From: Clostridia bacterium
GTDB lineage: Bacteria; Bacillota; Clostridia; Christensenellales; HGM11417
Assembly (NCBI GenBank): GCA_017407365.1
Contig: JAFQWR010000063.1
Coordinates: 1-8,548 of the forward strand
Direction: 5' to 3'
DNA length: 8,548 nucleotides
Shown: in pieces, positions 1 to 5,996 of the stretch
How the letters are laid out: each line of letters opens with the position of its first letter
Numbering within the stretch: the first letter of the stretch is position 1
Position numbers and translations under genes: made by a program
The notes under the pieces: generated by a model
The model's database searches: none
What the model saw: only the letters and a program-made list of their open reading frames with translations
What the model was told of the DNA's origin: nothing

Positions 1-564
1 ATAGCAGAGCGTGCCGTATTCGGCATACTGTCTGGGGGTAAAGAGCCTTTCGCATACGCGCTGCATCATACAGCCAAAGCAATCGGCAACACGGTCGATG
101 CTTTGCTCGTTTGCAAGCTCCAGCTCACGCAGGCGCTGATATTCCTCCACGATGATACGGTCGAATTCCGGATACATCGCCCTTGCTTTTTTATAGGCGC
201 CTCGGAATATACTTCTGCCAAACTTATATTTCAGCAGGCCGTCGTCTATTACGTCATCCTCCAGCTTATGATACAAAAGCAACACATTGAGCGCCGCAAC
301 AGCCTTGAAAAGCTCGTCATCGGCGGCAACCCCTCTTTTTTTGAAGGGATGCAGTATGCAGTTTTCCTGACGGATGTCTACGTCCTTCCCTGCAAGGTTA
401 TGCACCAGCACGCAGAGAAAAACGGAATCGTAATTGGTGGCGAGCCGCGGAATATTGCCAAAAAGCCGCTTGATGCTTTTACAGATGCCGCAGTACACGC
501 CCTGATACAGCTGATAGTCCTTGATATACAGATAGCTTTTGTCGGGTAATAAATAACCGAACAT
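1..564 (-). CDS. DUF5685-like protein of unknown function, 3' end beyond the window
   Basis: The first 188 codons are visible; the gene runs off the left edge. The start is ATG at 562-564, preceded 10 bases upstream by GAGGT (575-579). The protein begins MFGYLLPDKSYLYIKDY and contains YCGIC (Cys25, Cys28), a CxLHP element (Cys69, His72) and YHKLEDDVIDDG at about residues 98-109. The early CxxC, the C..HP element and the following 'NVLL.Y.KL.DD..D' helix match the pattern I recall for DUF5685 proteins of Firmicutes, whose function is not known to me. No signal peptide or clear membrane helix is seen in this part. The Asp-rich DDVID resembles the DDxxD metal-binding motif of isoprenoid synthases, but that is only an analogy. 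It lies 68 bases downstream of trpS on the same strand with no convincing terminator between, so it may be cotranscribed with thrC-trpS. The family call rests on remembered motifs, not a search. Confidence 0.8.
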   Translation of the reverse strand, partial: MFGYLLPDKSYLYIKDYQLYQGVYCGICKSIKRLFGNIPRLATNYDSVFLCVLVHNLAGKDVDIRQENCILHPFKKRGVAADDELFKAVAALNVLLLYHKLEDDVIDDGLLKYKFGRSIFRGAYKKARAMYPEFDRIIVEEYQRLRELELANEQSIDRVADCFGCMMQRVCERLFTPRQYAEYGTLCY

Positions 565-632
565 CTTTTATTTTACCTCGTTTTGCGCTTCCCTATTTAT
601 TTATCAACCGTTTTTGGTGTGATTAAACCAAA

Positions 633-1649
633 TCAGTCGTTTACACCCAGGAAGCCGATTTTGCGGTATACCTTGGAAAGCGTTTTACGCGCCATATAGT
701 TGGCACGCTCGGCACCCTCCTTTAAGATACCCATCAGATAGGGCTTGTCACCAAGCAAGCGCTTTTGCTCCTCCTGAATGGGCGTGAGGGTTGCAATAAC
801 GGCGTCTGCCACAGCGGTTTTGAAATCGCCGTAGCCCTTGCCCTCGAACTCCTGCTCGATTGCCTCCATCGATTTGCCCGTGATGGCGCCGTAGATAGAC
901 ATCAGATTGGTGACACCGGGCTTATCCTCCGCCGCACGCACACAACCATCGCTGTCGGTGACGGCACGCTTGAACTTGCGCATAATTACATCGGGCGTAT
1001 CCAGCAGGGAAATATAGCCGTTTTCGTTGGGATCGCTCTTGCTCATTTTAGAGGTAGGATCCTGCAGGCTCATAATGCGCGCGCCCGTTTTGGGAATGTA
1101 CGGCTCCGGCACGGTGAACGTGGGGCTGTAGTGCGAGTTGAAGCGTATTGCGATATCGCGGGAAAGCTCTAAGTGCTGCTTCTGATCTGCGCCAACCGGC
1201 ACAAGTGCCGTCTGATAAAGCAGAATATCCGCCGCCATCAGCACGGGATAATCTAAAAGACCGACCGAGATATTTGCGCCCTGCTTCTTGGATTTATCCT
1301 TAAACTGCGTCATGCGGGAAAGCTCGCCCAGATAGGAATTACAATTCAGCACCCACGCAAGCTCTGCGTGCGCAGGCACGTGAGACTGCACAAACAGCGT
1401 GCTTTTAGATGGATCGATACCTGCCGCAAGATAGAGTGCAAGCAGTGAAAGCGTGTTTTTACGAAGCTCCTTAGGCTCCTGACGCACGGTGATTGCGTGC
1501 ATATCCACCACGCAAAAGATGCATTCGTATTCCTCCTGCAGATGAATCCAGTTGCGGATGGCGCCTATATAATTGCCGAGCGTTAAAATGCCCGTGGGCT
1601 GAATGCCGGAAAACAGTATCTTTTTTTGTTCTACCGATTGTTCTGCCAT
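633..1649 (-). CDS. trpS: Tryptophanyl-tRNA synthetase (class I)
   Basis: Cytoplasmic enzyme that activates tryptophan with ATP and attaches it to tRNA-Trp. It has 338 residues, normal for bacterial TrpS. The N-terminal strand ILFSGIQPTG (11-20) leads into the HIGH-equivalent TLGNYIGA (23-30). DMHAIT lies at 49-54, and the Trp-pocket helix VLMAADILLYQ carries Asp141, the counterpart of the indole-binding Asp in Bacillus TrpS. GADQKQHLELSRDIA follows from 153, and the intact KMSKS loop is at 201-205. The start ATG (1647-1649) is supported by AGAGGTG directly upstream, in the 12-base gap after thrC, so the two genes are very probably one transcript. No T-box leader is visible before thrC or trpS. 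Nothing is missing or broken. Confidence 0.97.
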   Translation of the reverse strand: MAEQSVEQKKILFSGIQPTGILTLGNYIGAIRNWIHLQEEYECIFCVVDMHAITVRQEPKELRKNTLSLLALYLAAGIDPSKSTLFVQSHVPAHAELAWVLNCNSYLGELSRMTQFKDKSKKQGANISVGLLDYPVLMAADILLYQTALVPVGADQKQHLELSRDIAIRFNSHYSPTFTVPEPYIPKTGARIMSLQDPTSKMSKSDPNENGYISLLDTPDVIMRKFKRAVTDSDGCVRAAEDKPGVTNLMSIYGAITGKSMEAIEQEFEGKGYGDFKTAVADAVIATLTPIQEEQKRLLGDKPYLMGILKEGAERANYMARKTLSKVYRKIGFLGVND

Positions 1650-1661
1650 GATTTCACCTCT

Positions 1662-3134
1662 TTACCTTTGTAGAACGGCGTCCTTCAGCTGGTCTACGGT
1701 AAGCACAGCCGTATGACGCTTTGGTTTCGTTTTTAATTCCAGAATACCCTGCGGTATTTCCATAGCCGTTTCCGCAAGCAGCTGCTTGCAGGCACGGAAG
1801 CAATCCTTCTGCTCGTCTGCCGTGATGGCAAACAAAACATCCTGCGGGAATTTATACGGGCTTGCAGTGGAAAGCACCACAATGGATTCCTCCCCGCCCG
1901 ATTCCTCGCGGTATTCCCCTGCTGCATACATACCGACAGCGGTATGAGGATCTAACGGATAATCGTATTCGTCGAAGAAGGCAACGATCGTTTCCAGCGT
2001 GTCATCCTCAGAGGCGCGGTATGCGGAGAAAATTGCATCCATTGCCTCTTTTTCGGCATCTGAAACGGTATACACGCCCTTTTCCTTCAATGCGCCCATA
2101 CGCTCTGCCGTCAGCACGTCGTTTCTGCCCGACATCTCAAAGAGCAGACGCTCTAAGTTGCCGGAAACAAGAATATCCATAGAGGGCGACATCGTTTTTA
2201 AGAAGGCACGGTTGGCATTGTATTCGCCCTTACGGAAGAAATCGGTAAGAACGGAGTTGCTGTTGGATGCGCACACCAGCCTTTTTACGGGAATGCCCAT
2301 CTGCTTTGCATACCAGCCTGCCAATATATTGCCGAAGTTGCCGGTGGGAACCACGAAGGTTACCCCGTCGCCCCAGCTCAGCTGCTCTTCGTCTAAAAGA
2401 TCGATATAGGAAGAAATATAATACACGATTTGCGGCAGAAGTCTGCCCCAGTTGATGGAATTTGCAGAGGAAAGCGTAACGCCGCGCTTTAAGAGCTCCT
2501 CGCTCAGCTCCGCATCGGCAAACATCCTTTTTACCGCACTCTGACAGTCGTCAAAATTACCCTTTACGCCGTATACGGCAACATTTTCGCCCTCCTGCGT
2601 TTGCATTTGCAGCTTCTGCATCTGCGATACGCCCTCTGAGGGATAAAACACCACAACGGATATACCCTCGGCATCCTGAAAGCCCGAAAGAGCCGCCTTG
2701 CCCGTATCTCCGCTGGTGGCAACCAGAATGCGCGTATGCGTCTGAATGCCAAGCTTCTTTTTGGAAAGCGCAAGCAGATGCGGCAAAACGGTGAGTGCGA
2801 TATCCTTAAACGCAAGGGTAGGGCCGTGCCACAGCTCTAAAATATACAGACCGTCGTCAATTTTTACCAGGGGTGCCGCATCTCCGTCGAAACGACCGTA
2901 TGCCTTTTGCGTTGCCTCGTAAAGCTCTTCAAAGGAAAACTCCTCTAAAAACTTCTGCATGATGTAGGCAGAGCGATAGGCATAATCCTTTTCCCGTAAA
3001 AGCTCAGCCTCTTCCTTGGTGAAGGCAGGAATCTGCTCGGGCAAATACAAGCCGCCGTCGGGCGCAATGCCTTCTACAATAGCCTGAGCCGCGCTGATAC
3101 GCCTTTCCTTGCTTCTTGTACTGAAGTATTGCAT
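1662..3134 (-). CDS. thrC: Threonine synthase (PLP-dependent)
   Basis: Converts O-phosphohomoserine to threonine and phosphate, the last step of threonine synthesis, in the cytoplasm. From ATG at 3132-3134 it has 490 residues, typical of the longer threonine synthase class. The N-terminus MQYFSTR and the following IVEGIAPDGGLYLPE (19-33) are family hallmarks. Lys110 in LAFKD is the PLP-binding lysine, ATSGDTGKAAL (139-149) is the substrate/phosphate loop, and PTGNFGN (263-269) binds the cofactor phosphate. The open frame extends six codons upstream to another ATG. I rejected that start because those codons contain the Shine-Dalgarno sequence (AGGAGGG, 3143-3149), 8 bases before the chosen ATG. 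It is first in the thrC-trpS operon and is served by the promoter at 3182-3210. Confidence 0.97.
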   Translation of the reverse strand: MQYFSTRSKERRISAAQAIVEGIAPDGGLYLPEQIPAFTKEEAELLREKDYAYRSAYIMQKFLEEFSFEELYEATQKAYGRFDGDAAPLVKIDDGLYILELWHGPTLAFKDIALTVLPHLLALSKKKLGIQTHTRILVATSGDTGKAALSGFQDAEGISVVVFYPSEGVSQMQKLQMQTQEGENVAVYGVKGNFDDCQSAVKRMFADAELSEELLKRGVTLSSANSINWGRLLPQIVYYISSYIDLLDEEQLSWGDGVTFVVPTGNFGNILAGWYAKQMGIPVKRLVCASNSNSVLTDFFRKGEYNANRAFLKTMSPSMDILVSGNLERLLFEMSGRNDVLTAERMGALKEKGVYTVSDAEKEAMDAIFSAYRASEDDTLETIVAFFDEYDYPLDPHTAVGMYAAGEYREESGGEESIVVLSTASPYKFPQDVLFAITADEQKDCFRACKQLLAETAMEIPQGILELKTKPKRHTAVLTVDQLKDAVLQR

Positions 3135-3142
3135 ACGGTATA

Positions 3143-3149
3143 CCCTCCT
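3143..3149 (-). promoter_or_regulatory. thrC ribosome binding site
   Basis: AGGAGGG on the minus strand lies 8 bases before ATG 3132-3134. It falls inside the alternative six-codon upstream extension, which decides the start in favour of the downstream ATG. Confidence 0.85.
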
Positions 3150-3181
3150 CATATCAGCCTACAAAATTCGGCATTTTATAT

Positions 3182-3210
3182 AGTATATCAAAAAAAACAA
3201 TTTTTGTCAT
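3182..3210 (-). promoter_or_regulatory. Sigma-A-type promoter for thrC-trpS with extended -10
   Basis: Read on the minus strand, the -35 element is ATGACA (3205-3210, one mismatch to TTGACA) and the -10 is TATACT (3182-3187, one mismatch to TATAAT). The spacer is exactly 17 bases, and TGA precedes the -10 as an extended -10. Transcription should start near 3175, giving a leader of about 40 nt before the thrC ATG. That is too short for a riboswitch, T-box or leader-peptide attenuator, so control, if any, is probably by promoter strength or a DNA-binding regulator. Confidence 0.75.
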
Positions 3211-3292
3211 TGTTTTAAGGGCGGTTTCTTGCATTTTCCTGATTTTTGCACCAATCCGTCACACAAATATCACGCGAAATGCCACGCAAAGC

Positions 3293-3327
3293 AAAGGCGG
3301 CTCTCCCGCAAAAGGAAAACCGCCTTT
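3293..3327 (-). terminator. Hairpin after the 65-residue gene, probable terminator
   Basis: AAAGGCGG (3293-3300) pairs perfectly with CCGCCTTT (3320-3327) across a 19-base loop. It sits 8 bases past the stop of the small minus-strand gene and upstream of the thrC promoter, where a terminator separating the two units would be expected. The U-tract on the minus strand is short and broken (TTTGCTTTG) and the loop is long, so termination may be partial. Confidence 0.5.
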
Positions 3328-3335
3328 AAGCGCAA

Positions 3336-3533
3336 TTATACCGCCGCCACCCGTGCAGAGCAGGAGGACGAGCAATCCCCCCGACATTCATAGCTCTCAC
3401 AGGAGCGCCCTAGTGTAGAAAACAGAGCAAGAGCCAGCAGCAGCTGTGTGACGTCAAAGCTTTCGCCTCCCGCAAAAACAAAGAGCAAAACAAGAAGCAA
3501 CAGGGCGTTATCACCCGTATTGCCAAACAACAT
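3336..3533 (-). CDS. Small hydrophobic protein with cysteine-rich C-terminal tail
   Basis: I do not recognise a named family. From ATG 3531-3533 the product has 65 residues. It starts MLFGNTGDN and has a hydrophobic run at about 10-22 (ALLLLVLLFVFAG) and a second at about 30-41 (QLLLALALFSTL). It ends in a polar tail with four cysteines at 45, 50, 54 and 58 (CESYECRGDCSSSC). The short N-terminus followed by a Leu/Phe run resembles small hydrophobic proteins often seen in Clostridia, some of them spore-associated; that is a loose resemblance only. It is probably a membrane peptide with one or two helices, and the cysteines could bind metal or form disulfides. An upstream in-frame ATG (3564-3566) is rejected because GGGAGGA (3541-3547) sits 7 bases before the chosen ATG. 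It is transcribed divergently from the ArsR-type gene. Real coding is likely given the strong ribosome binding site, but unproven. Confidence 0.62.
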   Translation of the reverse strand: MLFGNTGDNALLLLVLLFVFAGGESFDVTQLLLALALFSTLGRSCESYECRGDCSSSCSARVAAV

Positions 3534-3540
3534 AGCAGCA

Positions 3541-3547
3541 TCCTCCC
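3541..3547 (-). promoter_or_regulatory. Ribosome binding site of the 65-residue protein
   Basis: GGGAGGA on the minus strand lies 7 bases before ATG 3531-3533. It is the main evidence that this small frame is translated, and it places the start 11 codons inside the longest open frame. Confidence 0.7.
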
Positions 3548-3560
3548 TTTTTGCCGATTC

Positions 3561-3575
3561 TGTCATTCTTCGACA
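3561..3575. promoter_or_regulatory. Inverted repeat in the divergent intergenic region, possible operator
   Basis: TGTC-N7-GACA (TGTCATTCTTCGACA) is a short inverted repeat whose symmetry extends partly outward (TT.TGTC...GACA.AA). It lies between the ArsR-type gene and the 65-residue gene, about 30 bases upstream of the latter's start codon. ArsR-family repressors bind imperfect inverted repeats in such positions, so it is a candidate operator. The repeat is short enough to occur by chance. Confidence 0.3.
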
Positions 3576-3615
3576 AAACAGTCTAAATTACGCTATGCCG
3601 CGGCAGGGGAAAATA

Positions 3616-3624
3616 TGCTAAAAT
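3616..3624 (+). promoter_or_regulatory. Possible extended -10 promoter of the ArsR-type gene
   Basis: TGCTAAAAT is an extended -10 (TGn plus TAAAAT, one mismatch to TATAAT). No good -35 lies 16-18 bases upstream; the best is ATGCCG with 18-base spacing. Transcription would start near 3631, leaving a leader of about 29 nt that contains the GGAGG ribosome binding site at 3648-3652. A perfect TATAAT at 3640-3645 is less likely to be used, because its transcript would begin inside or after that site. Confidence 0.45.
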
Positions 3625-3659
3625 GAACAGGTGAAAAGATATAATCAGGAGGCTATGCT

Positions 3660-3998
3660 ATGCAGGAAGATTTGCTTCTGCTGGACAAACGCTCGCAAGG
3701 GCTGGTGCATCAGTTTTTACCAAACGAACAGGAGCTTGCAAGGCTATCGGAGTTTTTCGATCTTTACGCAGATGAAACACGGCTGAAAATTCTTTCGGCG
3801 CTTTCCATCTCCCCCATGTGCGTGACAGACCTTTCCCGCATTCTGAAATTGAATCAGACCACCGTATCCCATCAGCTCCGCACCCTGCGCAACGGGGGAG
3901 CTGTGAAGGGTATCAGGCAGGGAAAAATCACCTTTTATCGGGTTAAATCACAGGAAATATCCGACTTTTTGCTGAAAGGATTAGAGCAATTCACCTAA
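3660..3998 (+). CDS. ArsR/SmtB-type winged-helix transcriptional regulator
   Basis: 112 residues, typical of the family; a dimeric DNA-binding repressor is expected. ELARLSEFFDLYADETRLKIL (25-45) is the conserved first helical pair. VTDLSRILKLNQTTVSHQLRTLRNGGAV (55-82) is the helix-turn-helix with the signature TVSHQLRTLR, and GIRQGKITFYRV (84-95) is the beta wing. The metal-sensing ELCVCDL of ArsR, CadC and SmtB reads PMCVTDL here: Cys54 is kept and the second Cys is Thr56. The C-terminal helix has no His, so the alpha5 zinc/nickel site is also absent. The inducer is unknown and may not be a metal. The start ATG follows GGAGG (3648-3652) by 7 bases. It diverges from the small cysteine-tailed protein, a common arrangement for a regulator and its target, and is followed 40 bases later by uvrC, which has its own promoter. 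Confidence 0.9.
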   Translation: MQEDLLLLDKRSQGLVHQFLPNEQELARLSEFFDLYADETRLKILSALSISPMCVTDLSRILKLNQTTVSHQLRTLRNGGAVKGIRQGKITFYRVKSQEISDFLLKGLEQFT

Positions 3999-4003
3999 TA
4001 CGA

Positions 4004-4032
4004 TTGATTTTTGCGCCCAAGTGTGCTATACT
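4004..4032 (+). promoter_or_regulatory. uvrC promoter, placed to give a leaderless mRNA
   Basis: The -35 TTGATT (4004-4009), a 17-base spacer and the -10 TATACT (4027-4032) form a strong sigma-A-type promoter, with TGC before the -10 as an extended -10. Six bases separate the -10 from ATG 4039-4041, so the predicted transcription start coincides with the A of the start codon or falls a base or two from it. It lies just past the stop codon of the ArsR-type gene. Confidence 0.7.
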
Positions 4033-4038
4033 GCCAAT

Positions 4039-5883
4039 ATGAATGAAAGAATCGCACAACAGCTTTCTACCCTGCCCGAGCTTCCCGGCGTATACCTGAT
4101 GCACGACGAAAACGACGTGATCATCTATGTGGGCAAGGCACGTGTATTAAAAAACAGGGTAAGGCAATATTTTCAGGCTACACAGAAGCCCATCAAGGTG
4201 CAGACGATGGTGTCGCATATTGCGTATTTTGAGTACGTGATTACGCCATCGGAGCTTGACGCGCTGATTCTGGAATCTAACCTGATCAAAAAGTACAAGC
4301 CGCAGTACAACATTCTGTTAAAGGACGATAAGCACTACCCGTACTTACGCATCAACCGCAGAGAGCCCTTCCCCGGAATCACCGTTTCGCGCAGGCTGAA
4401 AAAGGACGGCGCACGGTATTTTGGGCCTTATATGGGTGTAAGCGTGAAGGAGCTTTTAGAGCTGGTGCACGCCGCCTACCCCTTAAGGAGCTGTGCCAGA
4501 CTTGAAAGCAAGCGGCGCCCCTGCCTGAATGCACATATGGGCAGATGTATGGCACCCTGCACGGGCAACGTTTCTGCCGAGGCATACGCCGAAACGGTGG
4601 ACGAGGTCATCCGCTTTCTGAGCGGCAACGACGAGGGTATGCAACGCATCTTCACCGAAAAGATGATGCAGGCGGCAGAAAACGAGGAATTTGAAACGGC
4701 AATGCTCTACCGTGACCGTTTGAAGGCGCTGGAAAAGCTTCAGCAGAAAAAGCACGCCGCTTTTGCTACACCCGTAGATTACGACGTTTTCGGCTGTGCA
4801 AGCAACGGCTCAGAGACGGTGGTAAACGTGCAGTACGTGCGCAAGGGCAAGCTGATGGGCGCACGGAATTATACAATATCGGACGCTTCCTTAGACAACG
4901 CCGATACCCTGCGCTCCTTCCTGTTGCAATTCTACCGCGAGGAAACGGACATCCCCCAGAAGCTTCTTCTGGATATCTCCCTGCCCGACAGCAAGGAGAT
5001 TGCCGCCTACCTCACCGAAAAAATGAGCAGAAGGGTGGAGCTTCACACACCGCAAAGGGGCGTACCCAAGGAGCTTGTGCAGACCGCAAGAAAAAACGCC
5101 GAGGACTATCTGTATAAAACGATGGAAAGCCACCGCCGCCAGGAGGAGCTCACCACGGGAGCCATGTATAAGCTGCAGGAATACCTGCACCTGCCCACAC
5201 CGCCAAGACGGATGGAATGCTACGATATTTCACACATCTCGGGCACGGATAAAACCGCCTCCATGGTGGTATTCTTCGACGGTGCCCCCGCGCGGGCAGA
5301 CTACCGCCGCTTCCGCATCAAAACGGTGGAGGGAAGCAACGATTTTGCCAGTATGTATGAGGCACTTTCACGCAGGCTTATGCGCGCAAAATCAGGCGAT
5401 GAGGCATTTTTGCCCCTGCCCGACCTGCTTATCATAGACGGCGGCAAGGTACAGCTGCAATACGCACGTGAGGCAATGCAGAATCAGGGGTACAGCATCC
5501 CCATCGTTTCCCTTGCCAAGCGGGATGAGGAAATATACACCACCGAGCAGGAGGAGCCGCTCAGGTTAGACAAAAGCAACCTTTCGCTCAGACTGATGCA
5601 ACGCATACGCGATGAGGCACACCGCTTTGCCATCACCTACCACCGCTCCTTACGCAACAAGCGCTTTGAAAGCGCATTGAGCGAAATTGAGGGCATAGGG
5701 CCCAAAAAGCGTGCCGCCCTGTATAAAAAATTCCACAGCTTAGAAAAGCTGAAGCAGGCATCCGTTGAAGAGCTTGCAGAAGCCGAGGGCATTTCCTCTC
5801 AGCTTGCCGCACGCATCCACGAGGCTCTGCATAAGCCCGATGCTCCCTCTACTATAGACGAGGTATGGGGCGACGGCGAGTAA
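4039..5883 (+). CDS. uvrC: UvrABC excision nuclease subunit C
   Basis: Makes both incisions around a lesion after UvrA-UvrB damage recognition in nucleotide excision repair. 614 residues, normal length. The GIY-YIG nuclease domain is at the N-terminus: GVY (17-19), YVGKA with Tyr30 and Lys33, Arg40, and the metal ligand Glu79 in LILESNLIK. Four cysteines (152, 162, 170, 174) match the reported iron-sulfur cluster region. The UVR/UvrB-binding helix is at about 203-238 (EFETAMLYRDRLKALEKL). The RNase H-like nuclease has Asp396 (CYDISH), Asp467 (IIDGGK) and His528. Tandem helix-hairpin-helix motifs lie at about 546-596 (IEGIGPKKRAAL). The frame extends upstream only through a GTG at 4021 inside the promoter; the next Met is within the nuclease core, so ATG 4039 is the start. 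No Shine-Dalgarno precedes it. It ends at a strong bidirectional terminator. Confidence 0.97.
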   Translation: MNERIAQQLSTLPELPGVYLMHDENDVIIYVGKARVLKNRVRQYFQATQKPIKVQTMVSHIAYFEYVITPSELDALILESNLIKKYKPQYNILLKDDKHYPYLRINRREPFPGITVSRRLKKDGARYFGPYMGVSVKELLELVHAAYPLRSCARLESKRRPCLNAHMGRCMAPCTGNVSAEAYAETVDEVIRFLSGNDEGMQRIFTEKMMQAAENEEFETAMLYRDRLKALEKLQQKKHAAFATPVDYDVFGCASNGSETVVNVQYVRKGKLMGARNYTISDASLDNADTLRSFLLQFYREETDIPQKLLLDISLPDSKEIAAYLTEKMSRRVELHTPQRGVPKELVQTARKNAEDYLYKTMESHRRQEELTTGAMYKLQEYLHLPTPPRRMECYDISHISGTDKTASMVVFFDGAPARADYRRFRIKTVEGSNDFASMYEALSRRLMRAKSGDEAFLPLPDLLIIDGGKVQLQYAREAMQNQGYSIPIVSLAKRDEEIYTTEQEEPLRLDKSNLSLRLMQRIRDEAHRFAITYHRSLRNKRFESALSEIEGIGPKKRAALYKKFHSLEKLKQASVEELAEAEGISSQLAARIHEALHKPDAPSTIDEVWGDGE

Positions 5884-5958
5884 ATACCAAAAAAAATGCC
5901 GCGCTTGCAAAAAAAACGAGCAAAAATGCAGCACGCAAATGAAAGGCATACAATCAAA

Positions 5959-5996
5959 AAAGCGTTCTCTATGATACAGAGAACGCTTTGTTTTTT
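5959..5996. terminator. Bidirectional intrinsic terminator between uvrC and trmD
   Basis: AAAGCGTTCTCT (5959-5970) pairs perfectly over 12 bp with AGAGAACGCTTT (5978-5989) around the 7-base loop ATGATAC. On the plus strand it is followed by GTTTTTTATT; on the minus strand by an unbroken U-run (CTTTTTTGATT). It can therefore end both the uvrC and trmD transcripts, which converge here. The trmD stop codon (5995-5997) overlaps the plus-strand T-tract. Confidence 0.9.

Noticed and set aside
103..549. Plus-strand open frame of 148 codons opposite the DUF5685-type gene
   Set aside because: It lies wholly antisense to a gene with recognisable motifs and a ribosome binding site, and its translation resembles no family I recognise.
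616..647. Inverted repeat GGTGT...ACACC at the 3' end of trpS, considered as a terminator
   Set aside because: Only five pairs with a long loop and no U-tract, so I do not call a terminator between trpS and the next gene.
3135..3152. Upstream ATG start for thrC
   Set aside because: These six codons contain the Shine-Dalgarno sequence for the downstream ATG, and the family N-terminus begins at MQYFSTR.
3579..3620. Possible sporulation-sigma promoter (GCATA element) for the 65-residue gene
   Set aside because: The -35-like GCATA is not followed by a matching -10 at proper spacing, so I claim no promoter for this gene.
3640..3645. Perfect TATAAT upstream of the ArsR-type gene
   Set aside because: Its transcript would start within or just after the GGAGG ribosome binding site, and no -35 is suitably spaced; the TGCTAAAAT element fits better.
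4021..4038. GTG start six codons upstream of uvrC
   Set aside because: It overlaps the promoter -10 element, lacks a ribosome binding site, and would add residues not seen in the family.
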